This document shows, in pieces, positions 11,401 to 24,600 of a DNA stretch of 64,000 nucleotides. The notes under the pieces are model-generated. The model ran no database searches and was not told the origin of the DNA. It saw nothing but the letters and a program-made list of their open reading frames with translations. The DNA comes from Theobroma cacao (Eukaryota > Streptophyta > Magnoliopsida > Malvales > Malvaceae): positions 34,320,350-34,384,349 of the forward strand of contig NC_030850.1 of the NCBI RefSeq assembly GCF_000208745.1, written 5' to 3'. Every line of letters begins with the position of its first letter. The stretch's first letter is position 1. Position numbers and translations under genes: made by a program.

Positions 11401-12824
11401 TATACAAGTAACTTGTTGGGGATACCACATACTATTGGAATGGAGGCTAGTAGTTTACGCATACTAAAGGTTTCATTGAGTTTGAATTTGAAGTTTGTGG
11501 AGGGCTTTGTGTCCGGGTGTTGTTGTCTGGTTAATCTGTATGAAAGCTGTATAAACAGAATATAGTGTTGTTTGCAATGCATATTTTGCATTTTATTATC
11601 AATATATTACCATGATCATGTTTGTGATGCTGAAACGATTATTTAATTCAATCACCTAGTTGTTCGTGATTATAAGTCATTGGTCACCTTCTGTGCTCAT
11701 ACTCTTTAAAACCTATGATAATTTGGTAAATATGTCACCATAAAATCCAAGTTATTTGTACCAAACCAACCTGATAAACCTAAGCTGATTCTAAATCATG
11801 GAATCATTTCTGTTATCTCATCCTCTCTTCAGTATTCTTCGTGAATTGAATTAGGAACCTTATCTAAATGTAGGTAACGTCTGAAAAAGCCTTTGCAGAT
11901 GAATATTAGTATTTTTCTTTGGTTCTTTTGACACAATTAATACTGTTATAGAGGTAGCATTCGAGTATTTAGTTCATCGATTGGTGTATGATTTTTTTTT
12001 TAAAAAAATAGGGTTGGAATTCCTTCCCCACACATATATATAAAAAAAAAACTGTTTTGGAGGTATGTGAAAGCATTAGAGGTGCCAAGGGAGCAAAATT
12101 GTCCTAGGGTCGCAATGTTTCTGTCTCTGTGCATGTTAAAATTTTCAATCCTACTCTCATGCTCCAATCTAAGTCAGCAACACTCATTATGGGCTGATGT
12201 CAGTTGTTTATTTGGTAGACTGCCGTTTTGGAACACCTGTAGTTCTTCTACCATTTTAGTCGTGTATATTGTTTTGTCCTATGTAGGTTAGCACAGCTAA
12301 ATGGAATCGGAGTGCAGCCATAATCTTACAAAATACAAGCTCTGTCTCTGCCTGGTAGGCAGTATTCACTTGGTACACTGCTTTCCAAATGAGCCGTCCT
12401 TGGAATTAACTTCAAATGTGTAAATGCCAATAAGCTGTATCCCCTTAACCAGAAGCTGCTGCTAATTGTATAGGATGATGCATCATCTGTTTCAGCCATC
12501 CCTCTCCCGCTTATATCTCCTACTGCCAGACGGAAAACATGAAGGGATATATGCTTGTATTTCCCCTTGGTGTGGCAGGATTTGAAGTTTGAGTACTTTT
12601 CTAGAGAGAGGCAGGACAACTCATGGTTGACATAAGAGTTAGTCGGCAGGCGGCATAAACTTCTAGATGAGCTTGGACCTACATTGCTACTGGACTTTAT
12701 TTGGGCTTAGGTTCAGCCTCAAAGTACCTGAGCTTTGCAATTATCATTTACTGTTTACACAAAACCATTGTCCAAGAAGAAATAACATTAAGTTTACGAA
12801 ATGAAATAAAGTAAAAATAAAATA
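11401..12824. other. 3' flank of the malectin receptor, intergenic
   Basis: The first 200 bp look like a 3' UTR, with T-rich and AATATA-like signals near 11560-11610. The rest (11610-12824) has several short frames on both strands (for example 12067-12291 + and 12326-12619 -) without family resemblance. No kinase-like motif was found that could be a detached kinase domain of the upstream receptor. Confidence 0.45.
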
Positions 12825-13935
12825 AGAGAAGAGTAATTATTATATAGTTTGGTTCATTGGAATAAGGTAAAAATTACTACTATAAATTATTTCAACATTT
12901 GGTTGGTAGGAATAGTTTTAAGAATAGTTAAAGAATAAATGATAAATGATAAAAATACTATTTATTATAATATTTAATTTTTAAATTAAAATAGTTATTA
13001 TTTTAATAATTTATTATAAATATTAATAAATTATTATTGAATTTTAATATGATTATTTATTTTAATTTATACAATATTAATAATTTATATTTCATTTAAA
13101 ATATTAATAATTTAAATTAAAACACTAACATTATTATTTTATTTTATTTTTAAAATATTAAAATATTACAAATTTATAATTAAAATTTTAATTTAATCTA
13201 TAAATTTAAAATAATAACTTTTTATAATTTAGAATTAAACTTAAAACTTTTTTAAATTCATTTTAATGTTCTTTTTTTTATTTTATTTTCTTTTTTCTCA
13301 TCAACTGACCACATCTCTGATGGTCGATTGGTGTAAAAGAGTGTCGATATGCACTCCTTGTGGCCAGATAAGGTCAAGGAGCATCAAATTGGCATTTTCC
13401 CAATCAAATATGGTCATGAAGTGCCAGATTCGACAATGAGATCTAACTGGGAAGTGCCAAATCCTATGCTTCCCATGGTTGGTTTTAGTGGCTGGGGCTC
13501 CTCATGGTTGGTTTTGGCAAGGAAACACTAGATCGGCATTTCCCTCAGTTGGCACTGGTGTTGTCGTTGCCACCGTCAATGATAGAGGGAATGTAGAGAG
13601 AGAAGGAGAAGAAAAGATGGGTAAAGAGAAAGAAAACTTGAGAAATGAAAAATTTTAATATTATATAATAATTTTTGAAATTTTGAAAAGATATTTTTGT
13701 CCAATCAAATTTTTTAAAGATATTTTTGTCCAATCAAGTTTTTTTCTATTCTCACTAGCCAGAATAGCCATTACCGAGGGAGCTTGGTAATAGCTATTTA
13801 GAGCCCTCTTCAAATGACCATTTTGAGGAATGGCAATTCCATCCAACTAAATACAATTTTTGGTTGCTAATTAAAATAGGGATGAATGGCTATTTCATTC
13901 CTCCAACCAAGCATACCATTAATGATTTTGTAACA
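12825..13935. mobile_element. MITE-like inverted-repeat element (~1.1 kb)
   Basis: The left end (12840-12930) contains tttggttcattggaataag and tttggttggtaggaatag. The right end (13825-13920) contains their approximate reverse complements, attccatccaactaaat and cattcctccaaccaagc, in mirrored order. That gives imperfect terminal inverted repeats of about 90 bp. The interior is AT-rich, with a GC-richer 250-bp island (13300-13570) that codes for nothing recognisable. The element lies between the malectin receptor and the FRO gene. Exact ends and any target duplication could not be fixed. Confidence 0.5.
13680..13740. repeat. Tandem duplication of about 30 bp
   Basis: The phrase aagatatttttgtccaatca occurs twice in a row inside the inverted-repeat element, each copy followed by an a/t-rich linker. 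Confidence 0.7.
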
Positions 13936-16111
13936 AAAGATAACCTTCATAATCATATTGCTTTTAATCAAGGCCGACCCTTGGGTAAGGTCACCCAAGT
14001 AAGAGCTTTAGATCCCAAATTTGAAGAGATCTCATATTGTTATAATAATAATATAATTAATTATATTAAAAATATAAAAATTAAGATAATTAATAAAATA
14101 GTTACCTATTTTCTCATGTATAATAAATATTTATTTTCTTTAACTTTCACATCTTATTAATTCTGAAATAATTATCTCATTTTCTATTAAAAATATGTAA
14201 AAGTAAAAAATAATTAATAAAATGACATATTCTCTCACTTTTCTAATTATGTGTTTAATAAATCTCAAATTTTTATCACTTCTCAATTCCTACAATACTA
14301 TTAATTCTCAATTATTTATCCTATTTGCATTTAATTAATGGTGATATATATTTAATTATCTCCAACAACTATCTTTTTCTATTTTCAATCAACTAACGGT
14401 AAGATGTATTTAATAATTTTCAACGGCTGTTTTATTTTTTATATATAAAACCAATTATCCTTTTTTTTTAATTTATAATATCTATTTTTGAATTCTTCTT
14501 CCTTTGTTTGCTCTTTTTTCTTTAACTTCGATTTTTCTCCAAAAAATACAGATAAAGCCATGACCCTCATTTACAATTTGCAATAAGCATTTAACAATTA
14601 GGTACTATTATTCTAATCTTTTCAAACTTTTTTACTTTAATTTAGAGTTTATATTATATTATTTTATTGTCTTTTATTTTATATGATAGTTAATTTATTT
14701 GAATTAGAAATTTGAATTGTTAATTTTATATTAACCATTTAAAAATTTGAAATAATTATAATAACTAAATATTTTTAGTACTTCATAATAAATATTTGAA
14801 CATGTCAAAAATAAAAATATGAATTTAGTTATTCAAAGCTTAAAAAAAATTTTCTTAATTTCAATAACAGACCTCATTGAATATTTTACTTTAAATCTTT
14901 GAGATCATTGAGTCGCCTCTACTTTTAATGTAATGTAGTAAAAAAAAAAAGCAATTAATCTTGGCCATGTAGCTTTGTTTTGGATTGAATAGCCAGTACA
15001 CGAAAAGTGGAGAGATTAATAAAAGGGGGAGAATGTTACTTTTCTTGTTTGGAAAACATATATTAATGAAAATTGAATTACTTTTTCTTAATTATATACT
15101 AAATTATGATAAGAGTTATTTTTCATAATTTTTTCTTTCCGTTTTCGGACAGCCTTAACTATGCATACACCAAAATTCACTGTACCAAGCAGAGCCAACT
15201 ACGAGAAGGCTGAGGTGAAAATGTAATGATATCACCAGGAACCTGCTAACACATCAGCAACTTGGCACACAAAGGGCGCGCACAAACCACACGAAGACGC
15301 ACGGTATAAGTCGTACGGACACGAAACTTGGTGCATTGCAATTGTATTGTATTTCACCGCATTTTCACTTCAAAATTTAACAGTCAAAATGCACATTTTT
15401 TCTTGCAGCAAATCCAGGGGTAAAAGAAACAAAGAAAAGGGCATCTACTTCCCTGTACCCATTTTCTCAAATTTGGGTTCAAACACTACAAAGTTTCTCT
15501 TTGTTTTTTTCTTTTCCAATGCACAAAGTTTCCATCTAATTTATGATGTTTAGGTACATGATAAAAGCAACAGAAACAAAACCATCTTTCCAAGTGTAAC
15601 TTGGCCGGTTTTGTCTTCCAAATCAGTGTCAAAATCTAAATAATTAGTAAGTTTAGATTTTGTTTTGACTTTTGTTTCTTTATTATTTCTTATATATTTT
15701 TAACTTTTTATTTGAAACAAAAATTAAAAAATAACCCTATCACTCATTTGTTACTTATTTGACATTACAAAAAATAAAAGTAAATAAGCTTTCTCTATTA
15801 CTCATTATAAGTTAATGATGGAACTATACTATTATGGTTGCATGGAGCTTGCAATTGGAGGGAGGTAAGCGCATCCACATGTCCTAAGCCAAACCCTAGA
15901 GTTGACTACCGAATAGCCTCAATTTGCTCTTCCCCTGCCTGATTTTTGCCACGCAATTTATTTTTTTTTTCTTTCCCAATTACGTATAATTCCCACAAGA
16001 CGTGGATCATGCTTTTTTTGGCTTTAATTGTAAATATCTCTTCTTTCCTTATCTTACGTACCACTATTGGTAATATGTAATTTATTATTTAATTATACAG
16101 ACATTCTTTCC
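13936..16111. other. Intergenic region upstream of FRO
   Basis: AT-rich sequence to about 15100, then a less AT-rich stretch (15140-15560) with short meaningless frames. No RNA gene or protein gene is supported. The last 300 bp form the likely FRO promoter. Confidence 0.45.
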
Positions 16112-16119
16112 TATATATA
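16112..16119 (+). promoter_or_regulatory. Probable TATA box of the FRO gene
   Basis: TATATATA lies about 100 bp before the FRO start codon at 16216, in a C/T-containing context and followed by TC-rich leader sequence. Spacing fits a transcription start near 16145. Confidence 0.55.
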
Positions 16120-16215
16120 CCATCATTCCACTGAAATTCCCCTCAGAGATTCTCTCAAAAACTTCTAATCAAGCTGTCCTTTTTTCCCTCAAAAACTTCC
16201 CCATAAGAGAGAGAG

Positions 16216-19200
16216 ATGGAGTCCAGGGTGGTAAGGGCAGCAATAAGGCTGCTCTTGACTGTCATCTGTCTTGGGATTTGTATGATGTGGATCATGCTGC
16301 CAACAAACACCTACAGGCAAAAATGGAGGGCTAGCATCACCAAGAGGGTCCTTTCCACATATTTTGGAACACAAGGTTTGGCTCTGAACCAGTCTTTTGA
16401 TTCTATTGATGACTAGTACATTGTGGTTTCTAATTCGAAGGTTACAGGTTCCAATATTCTGATTTGGACCTTTCCTGTTCTCCTTGCTGCTGCTTTGGGC
16501 TCCTTGTACCTTCACTTGGGAAAGAACTTGAACGAAAACGTTTTGCACAGGTAGAATAATGACACTTTCCATATTTAACATACGTTAAACGTAAGATCAA
16601 AAACCCATTTTTGATGGCTATTTCTGATGAACAGCAATGAGAGAAAACGTCGGCTGGCGTTGTGGAAGAGGCCATTGTTGGTGAAAGGTCCTCTCGGGAT
16701 TGTTTCCGGCATAGAATTAGCCTTCTTGATCATGTTCATTTCACTCCTGATTTGGACACTGGCAACTTATTTGCATAACGGGTTACCTACAATCACTCCA
16801 AAAGTAGCGGCAAAATATGGAGTGGAAGTGTAAGAAATTCACGTTGATAAAATACAGCATTCAATACTTTATTCAAAACATATACATAATATAGGTTTGG
16901 GTCTTTGATTGATTTTTGGCAGATGGCAAATGAAGTTGTTCGATATAGCATTGTGGATAGCCTTTGTTGGGAACGTATGCCTATCGTTTCTGTTCTACCC
17001 GGTGGCTCGTGGCTCATCGGTGCTGCCGCTGTTGGGGCTAACCTCGGAGGGCAGCATCAAGTACCACATATGGCTCGGACACATGACCATGGTTCTTTTC
17101 ACAGTTCACGGAGTTTGCTACATCGTTTATTGGGCTGTTACAGGCCAAATATCTGAGGTAATTAATGCTCTTTTATGACCTAATAAAGTCATGTTTTCTT
17201 CCTAGTTTTGGTTTCCTTCGTCTTGTTTTATCGGTTTCATTGTTTGAAAATTGCACGTAAGGAGTTTTATTAATTACCAAAAAAAGAAAAGAAAATTCAA
17301 GGTGGGATGATGCTGAGAAAATATGGCATAGAATCAAAGGTTGTTTTCAGAGTCCGTAGAACAGTGGAACTGGTCCACTACTTAGATAAGAGGAACCAGG
17401 AAAAATGGTTCTCTATCAAAGAATTGTAGTTCGCTGTTGGTTTGCTAAAAAGTCAGGTCCCCTTCGATGAGCATCCAGCGGTGTGGATTGGCACCTATGG
17501 GGCTCGTTGCACCATGGCTTCTCTTTTATACTCTCACTTTATTTTATTCTATACTTATTATTTATTCTTTATTATAATAAATTATATACAATTAAATTAT
17601 AAAAATAATAAATAGCTACAATATAAATAATTTTAGACATAATCTGTTAACATAATACCAACAAGATATGAAATTAAATGAATTTGAATTTCGTATTAAG
17701 AGAATAAAGTTTTCATTTTTAAATTAGTTAATTGTGTGGTGTCTAAATAGATTAATTAGGTTGTATCATCATGTAATCTGTACAATAAATATATCGTAAT
17801 TTTGTCAAGGACTTTGATATAATTACAACTCACTAACACCTGTCGTCGATCTTATTATAAATACACACATGCATGTATATAAAAATATATATATATATGT
17901 AATTATATAAATGAAAATGTAATTTATAAATAATTGATTAAATGATCATGTAATATATAATCAATTTATTTAGTAAATAGATAAATGATATAGCAAACAA
18001 ATATTACTTTATTAATTTCATAAAATCTTCTTAATTTTGTAAATATCAAATATATTTATCAATTAAACTCTGAATCTCACTACCTCCAATTTTTCTTATA
18101 TTTCCGTGATTCGTTTGTTTTTCCATTTTTGTTATTATTTTTTTATTGAAATTCTTAGCCTGTAGTACTTTGACGACACCTGTTTCTCATGCACGAACAC
18201 GATGCACCAGACCTGCAAGGGTCCAAAGATCAAGCGGTTAGGATAATCTGAGGGGGTTTGGGAATCCGTATAGGGGCCCCATTTGGAGTCTAGGTGAAAC
18301 GTGTAGGGTTAACACAAGAAGATAAACTGGGCATAAGTCAACAGTGGATGATGGTATTTCCTGACCAAAACACAAAAGAGAAAATGATAACAGTATAGCG
18401 GAGCTTTGACAACTAGGCTTTTTCTGCCCTATAGAAGCAACTTATAAGGCCCATCATAATCAATATATTTGATGGAGGGATTTTTTTTTTCAAAAAATAT
18501 TCGGATAAAATTAATCAATTGTTTTAATTTTTAGATTAAAACATAAATATTTAATTTTTTTGTTTATTTTTATATGAATTTTAAATTTTGAGTAACATGA
18601 ATGGGAAATTATTGATATTAATATCATAATTTAATGTTATCGAGATGAACAAATTATTGAATCAAATAGTAAGATGTTTCCTGTTAGACCAACCAAGCTG
18701 TAACTAATATAAGAAAAATGAATAGCTACCAAATTATTTCTAATTTCTTTTAAAGAAGAAAGAAAGGGTAAACCCCTTTTGTAAAATTTATCCAAATCAA
18801 TCAGCTATAAAATTATATTACTATTTTGTTAAAAAATATTCTTAACTTAAGCAAAATGTTGAATGTTCATACAGATGATAAAATGGAGTCATTCCGATGT
18901 TTCGAATGTGGCTGGAGAGATATCATTGCTGGGTGGCCTGTTCTTGTGGGCAGCAACCATTCCTCAAATCAGGCGAAAAGCTTTTGAGCTCTTCTTCTAC
19001 ACGCATTACCTCTACGTAATCTTCGTATTGTTTTTTATCGTACATGTCGGCGTTGGTTTCTCCCTCATCATGCTCCCGGGGTTTTACCTCTTCATGATTG
19101 ATCGTTTCCTGAGATACCTGCAGTCTCGACGGAGTGTTCGCTTGCTCTCTGCCCGACTTCTACCCTGTGATACTGTGGAACTTAACTTCGCCAAAAGCCC

Positions 19201-20554
19201 TGGTAATTACCCACTATTCTACTTATTATGTCTAACCCTTTTTTTTGGACACGAGTTGATTTGTTGTTTATGTCTGGTTTTGAAACTAGGTTTGAGTTAT
19301 AATCCGACAAGTATTATGTTCTTGAATGTGGCTGGCATTTCTAAGCTGCAATGGCATCCGTTTACAATTAGTTCAAACAGTAGATTGGAGCCGGATAGAC
19401 TGAGTGTGATCATCAAAAGTGAAGGCAGTTGGTCGACCAAGCTCTACCAGATGCTTTCATCTCCTTCCTCAGTTGATCGTCTTGAGGTCTCTATTGAAGG
19501 ACCTTATGGACCTGCATCAAATCATTTCCTCAGGTTTTTGCATATAATAATCAAGTTCCTTTTATCCTGAAAAGTAAACACTAATTTCTAAGTTTCTAAT
19601 CATTTTTTTCCAGGCATGACACGCTTGTGATGGTGAGTGGAGGCAGCGGAATTACTCCTTTTATATCCATAATCCGAGAGCTTATCTACAGGAGCAAAAT
19701 ATCTCAGTGCAAGACACCAAATATGATTCTAATTGCTGCTTTCAAGAACTCTTCAGACCTCACCATGCTAGACCTCCTGCTGCCCATGACTGGTTCTCCC
19801 TCTGAACTTTCCAACCTGCAGCTTCAAATCGAAGCTTTTGTAACAAGGGAGAAACAACCAGCGAGTGATAACTCAAAACGGGTCCGTTCCATATGGTTCA
19901 GGCCCCATCAAACAGATATACCTATGGCTGCCATTTTAGGCCCCAACAGCTGGCTCTGGCTCAGTGCCATAGTATCATCTTCGTTCATCATGTTCCTTAT
20001 CTTAATTGGGATCATCACCCGCTACTATATTTATCCGATTGATCATAACAAAAATGACTTCTCAACCGCCATAAGAGCTGTGTTGCATATTTTGGTCATA
20101 TGTTTCTCCATAGCCGTAACAGCTAGTGCAGCAGTTTTTTGGAACAAGAGACAGTATGCCAGGGAAGCAAAGCAGATACAAAACATGGACGGACAAACCC
20201 CAGAAGGATCACCTGACTTGATGCCTTCTTATAATGCTGATAGAGAACTGGAAAGCCTCCCCCACCAGTCTCTTGCAGAAGCTACCAAAATTCACTATGG
20301 AGAGAGACCAGATTTAAAGAGTTAAGTTCTTGCCATTAACACGAATTGCCAATCTTCCCACCTCAGACTCTGAAACTTTCATTTCCTTTTTCTGATTTTT
20401 TTGTTTGGGTGTAGGAATGCTATTTGACTGTAAAGGATCGAGCATTGGTGTTCTTGTTTGCGGTCCAAAGAAACTGAGACATGATGTTGCAGCAATATGT
20501 TCATCTGGTCCGGCACAAAATCTGCATTTTGAGTCCATCAGTTTCAGCTGGTGA
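16216..20554 (+). CDS. FRO: Ferric-chelate reductase (ferric reduction oxidase, FRO family)
   Basis: Eight exons, 16216-16375, 16448-16550, 16635-16829, 16923-17157, 18875-19202, 19290-19533, 19614-20320 and 20415-20554, join in frame to 703 residues (FRO members are about 700-750). The enzyme moves electrons from cytosolic NADPH through FAD and two haems to Fe(III)-chelates or Cu(II) outside the membrane. Visible features are an N-terminal helix, the haem-ligand pair H201/H215 in HIWLGH..VHG, the second pair H275/H288 in YTHYLY..VHVG, the FAD motif HPFT (363-366), the NADPH-binding GGSGITPF (431-438), a second membrane block with TRYYIYPIDH, and the terminal VCGP (672-675) with the family ending FESISFSW. 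Splicing of exon 7 to 8 is required for that ending; reading on gives stop after RPDLKS. Sequence resembles the FRO1-5 root/plasma-membrane group more than FRO6/7. Iron-dependent control is usual for the family but is not shown here. Confidence 0.95.
17158..18874 (+). other. FRO intron 4, unusually long (1.7 kb)
   Basis: The other FRO introns here are 72-94 bp. This one is 1717 bp, with an AT-rich block (17530-18110) including a TA microsatellite near 17885-17900, and a GC-richer block (18170-18420). Composition suggests inserted non-coding DNA, but no clear transposon ends were found. It splits the first haem-ligand pair (exon 4) from the second (exon 5). Confidence 0.6.
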
Positions 20555-21648
20555 CTGACTGTTTCCCGGCCAGGGTTCATAAGCGTGCAGTGTTTTAACA
20601 GTTTGTCTTCCGAAGATTTACGGTGGTTTTATTTTAACTACCCATCTTTTGTCCTAAGATAAGTCAATGTTGGATGTTGCATGCAAAATTTCTTGCTAAA
20701 TAGAGTACCGGAATCCTGAATTAGGTTGTCTTAATGATAAATAACCTGACAATCATTACTGGGAAGAAGTTAATCATAATACCAATAATCGGCTCAATCC
20801 TATTACTTTGTTTCCTTTTAACGCTCGAGAACTGAGGTTTAATTTAATTCGCTTACCCTCTTCACCTTCTCACATGCACCATAAAGACAATGTGGATACA
20901 ACCACCATCTGGTCCCAAAGAAAAAGGCTGAACCGCACCATCTCAAAACTATTATAAGAAATTTGCTTATACCATAGAGACTACAATCAAGCCATTACGA
21001 TATGTGCTCCAACAGAGTGAACATCAATGTAAAGGAAAAAATAAATGCGAAAGAAAACAGCAGTCTTACTGCAGGTGCATTATTCGCATATCAGAAATCC
21101 GTTAAATACGGATTATTTAGATAATTTTTCAATAGAAAAACCAAAAAACATATATTCCAACAAAGGTTAATCCCGTATCCTCATGGGAAATCTGACAAAA
21201 CACGAGAGTTCAGAAAATTTTCTACCCATCTCACCTTTGCTGAGGAACAAGTGATCAACTCTCGAGCTCAAGAACATGGTACAACAAGTGGTTTATTCGG
21301 GTGATTTGATTTATTTATATTCAATATTTTTACAGTCAAAAACAAATTATACAAAATGTGAAAAACAGTGGATTAAAAAAATTTTTACCTCTGAAACATG
21401 CAACTGGGCATGAATCCCTAGGAAGCTTAACCTCTATCTACAAAGAAGAACAATTTTTGTGATTCTAATGGCATACAAGATTCACTGTAATTCAAAGACC
21501 TAATCATTCTCAAGACTTGATTTCCACCGGTCGTCTTTTTCTTGATCAAAAAAAATAAATGATACACGCTTTCAACGATATTTGTTACTCAAGTGAATAG
21601 GCATTCCCTACCAGAAAAATTTTGGTTTGGTTAAACTTGATATCTACC
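20555..21648. other. Convergent intergenic region between FRO and RIC1-like genes
   Basis: About 1.1 kb separates the two stop codons. It must hold both 3' UTRs. No additional gene is seen. Confidence 0.6.
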
Positions 21649-24600
21649 TCATTTATCTTCTGAATGTGCGACAGATGAAAGTTCCTCTTCCAAAACGTCA
21701 AGCAAATCATGGTATTCAGCAAATGAAGGATGAGACTGAAGGAAAAAAAAGGTTCAAGAGTGGTAAGAAAGTCGGATTTGGATAATAACATTATGAAGAT
21801 CACTATCAGAGCCGTAAAAGCCAAATACCTGCAATGTCAAACTATATGCTTTCCACAACCGCATATCATGCCGGAAAAGATCAAATAGAACCTGCACAAA
21901 ACCACAAATGGATTGCTACTGTGAACCCAGAAGAACAAGAAATCTAAAGAATAACATCTTTGAACTCCATCCAGTGTCCTCTTCAAGACTACCTGGACCT
22001 TGAATAATATCTGCGTGCACCATTCTCCTCATCTTTGTTATCATCATGTTTTCCAAATTATTATTGAGATCTTTTAAAGAAGATGTTAAAAAATGTCAAG
22101 CATACAGAGATCTGCTTCTGTTCTGCCTCTTTTAAGGCAGTCTTGTAAACTTTGTAGCAGATTTCTCTAATTCTAGGATGGATTAATTTCATTTATCAAA
22201 AATAAAAAACAAAACAAAACACAACAAAATTGTCCAAGGAGGCTATCAAAGAACTTCATAAACTTCCCTCAAGTGGTTCCCCTTTAAAAACCTGGCTGAA
22301 GATGTTCGAAATTCCGACTGCTATTTCTATGAATTAAATTTTTTAAAGGGAAGTCCAGACCTTAAGGACGAATCTCTTATGAACTACCATTCTTCAAAGA
22401 GAGACAAGGTATGTTAAGTACATCACTGAAGGGAAAACTCAAACTATCCTTAACCAGAGTTTTAATGTTAAAAGAAGTAACTTATACCTCAGATCGTCTT
22501 AAAAGTGTGGCTAGGACAACTATCCACTCCTTGAACTTGACCGAGCACATATGAGCCAAGAGGAATTCAGCATCCAACCTGCTCTGCAATGTACCCATTT
22601 GCAGCTGGAGATATAAAGAAGCAAATTCAATCAGCAGAAGACTATGGAAGAGCAGGAAAAAAAATAGCAGAAAAAGAAGGGTAACTATTTCACCATATGG
22701 TATAAATAATAGAACAAAGGAGCAAAGCTAAGGACTATAACAAATTTCAGAAAAGAATAGCACCTTTTGCCCAATCAGTTCAAGCCCTGAAGCAAAGTTC
22801 TCCAACCGAGCAGAACCATATCTTTCTCGTTGAAGATATTCCTGCAATGTATTGTTTACTAGAACAAATGAGAAACACTTCACTCAAGAAAATGACATCT
22901 TGAACAAACTCTGCTTTGCTTACCACTAAATCAAACTGAGTGCCTTTTACAAATGCAACAAGCTTGGAAAGTTCCTTTCCCGACATTAAATAGCTAGCAT
23001 GATTTTCCAATATGTTCTTGACAGGAGCTACATGAGCACTCTGCTCTTTGAATGAGGTGCTGGTTCAAACAAATATTTGGAGTGTGTATCATTTTGATAT
23101 TAAAAAATCATAGAGGTAACGTAAAACAATTTATGGAGGTCAGTAACCTTTTATCAAGTGATGACCTCCTGTAGCTAGAACGAAAAAGAAAATAGCCCAA
23201 GAATCTAGGAGACAGTCTGTCAGAATCTGTAGATGCCTGCTCATAATCTCTCCCTGATCTCAATAAGAACCTCACCTTTAACAAAAAAAAGGAAAAGAGA
23301 AATCACAATCCAGCAACATTTTAATACCAAAAAATTTCATTAACACAAACATATAACCATGCCAAAATCATACCAGCTCTCCAGCAAGTTCATACAGTGA
23401 TTCGTCTAGTGTTGCCTGCATATGATTTAACAATGCTTTCAACAGTCTTACAGTGCAAAAAAAAGCAGCAAAATTCAGGTAAAAGAAGAGAGAGAAAAAT
23501 AATTACATAAGAACATATTAGCAAAGGCATACCTGCAATAAGCGCAGAGCACAATACTGACTAACAGCAGGACCTTCAAGCTTAGCAATTACCTGCACCA
23601 TTTAAAAAACAAATGAATCAATCAAACTATTATGTAGAACAGGACTAACATTTCGAACAAGGAATTCACATGTAGGAAGAGAGAACGTTTCCCTCAATTC
23701 TCATGTATATACTTGCTATCCCATCTAATGAGGAAGAGAGCCACACAAAATTCATGGAAGATAAACACTCTGTAAATTTACTTTGGATGGGTTGAATGTA
23801 GCTAGTAAACTGTATAACTAAAGCATTCTTTTAAAACATGGCTACATACATGTATTAAGAATAATTCTAACATGTCCAACTCTCAAAAGAGGAAATATCT
23901 TTGCCAAAAATTGAAGAGTATATAACAATAAACATTATAGCTACGCTAAGGAGTTAAAAATTCCAAAGACAAGATGATTCTTACAAGAATGTAGCAAGCT
24001 GCAGTGCGGTACCATCTCCGCTGGAAGCAGTCTTCAAACAACCTTCCACAATAAAATTTGTGAGGGCAATTTTTTAAAGGAAAAGGGATCACAACATGCT
24101 AATAGCATATGATACATGAAGAAAACTGATGTGCTTGTTCAGAAAATGGAATCATAATGCAACTGATGCCCAATGTTTACTAAGCTGCAACTAATCCTTG
24201 GTGGAAGGAAAGGTCAAATATACCCAAACATCGTTCAAATATAATCAATCACAATAGAAGACCAGGAACAAGAATCTCATCCTTAGTTCTGCTCAAATCA
24301 CAATATTTATTGATTAGAAGGAAAGCCAATAAGGCTGCAAGATGGGGTTGCAATTCAACCAAAAAACGGGATGTTCCCTTAAGGATAGCTTAGACAACCA
24401 CCATCCTCTTTAATACTCAGTGAGCAGGGATGTCCTCCCTGCCCATCCTTAATTATGTAATGTTTGCCACTTCGGATGACTGAGATATTGTAAAATTGTC
24501 TCATGTGTAATTCATTGGGATTGTGTTCTGCTGTTAATTGGATTTGAAGTATCAATAATAAGTTATCTTCTTTGGCCAATAAAAAAAACACAATATTGCT

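Noticed and set aside
11034..11591. 185-codon minus-strand open frame opposite the malectin receptor
   Set aside because: It is antisense to a strongly supported coding exon and its translation has no domain character; its length follows from codon bias of the sense strand.
16216..16416. 66-residue protein from uninterrupted reading of FRO exon 1
   Set aside because: The frame runs into intron 1; splicing at 16375/16448 gives the conserved continuation SNILIWTFP.
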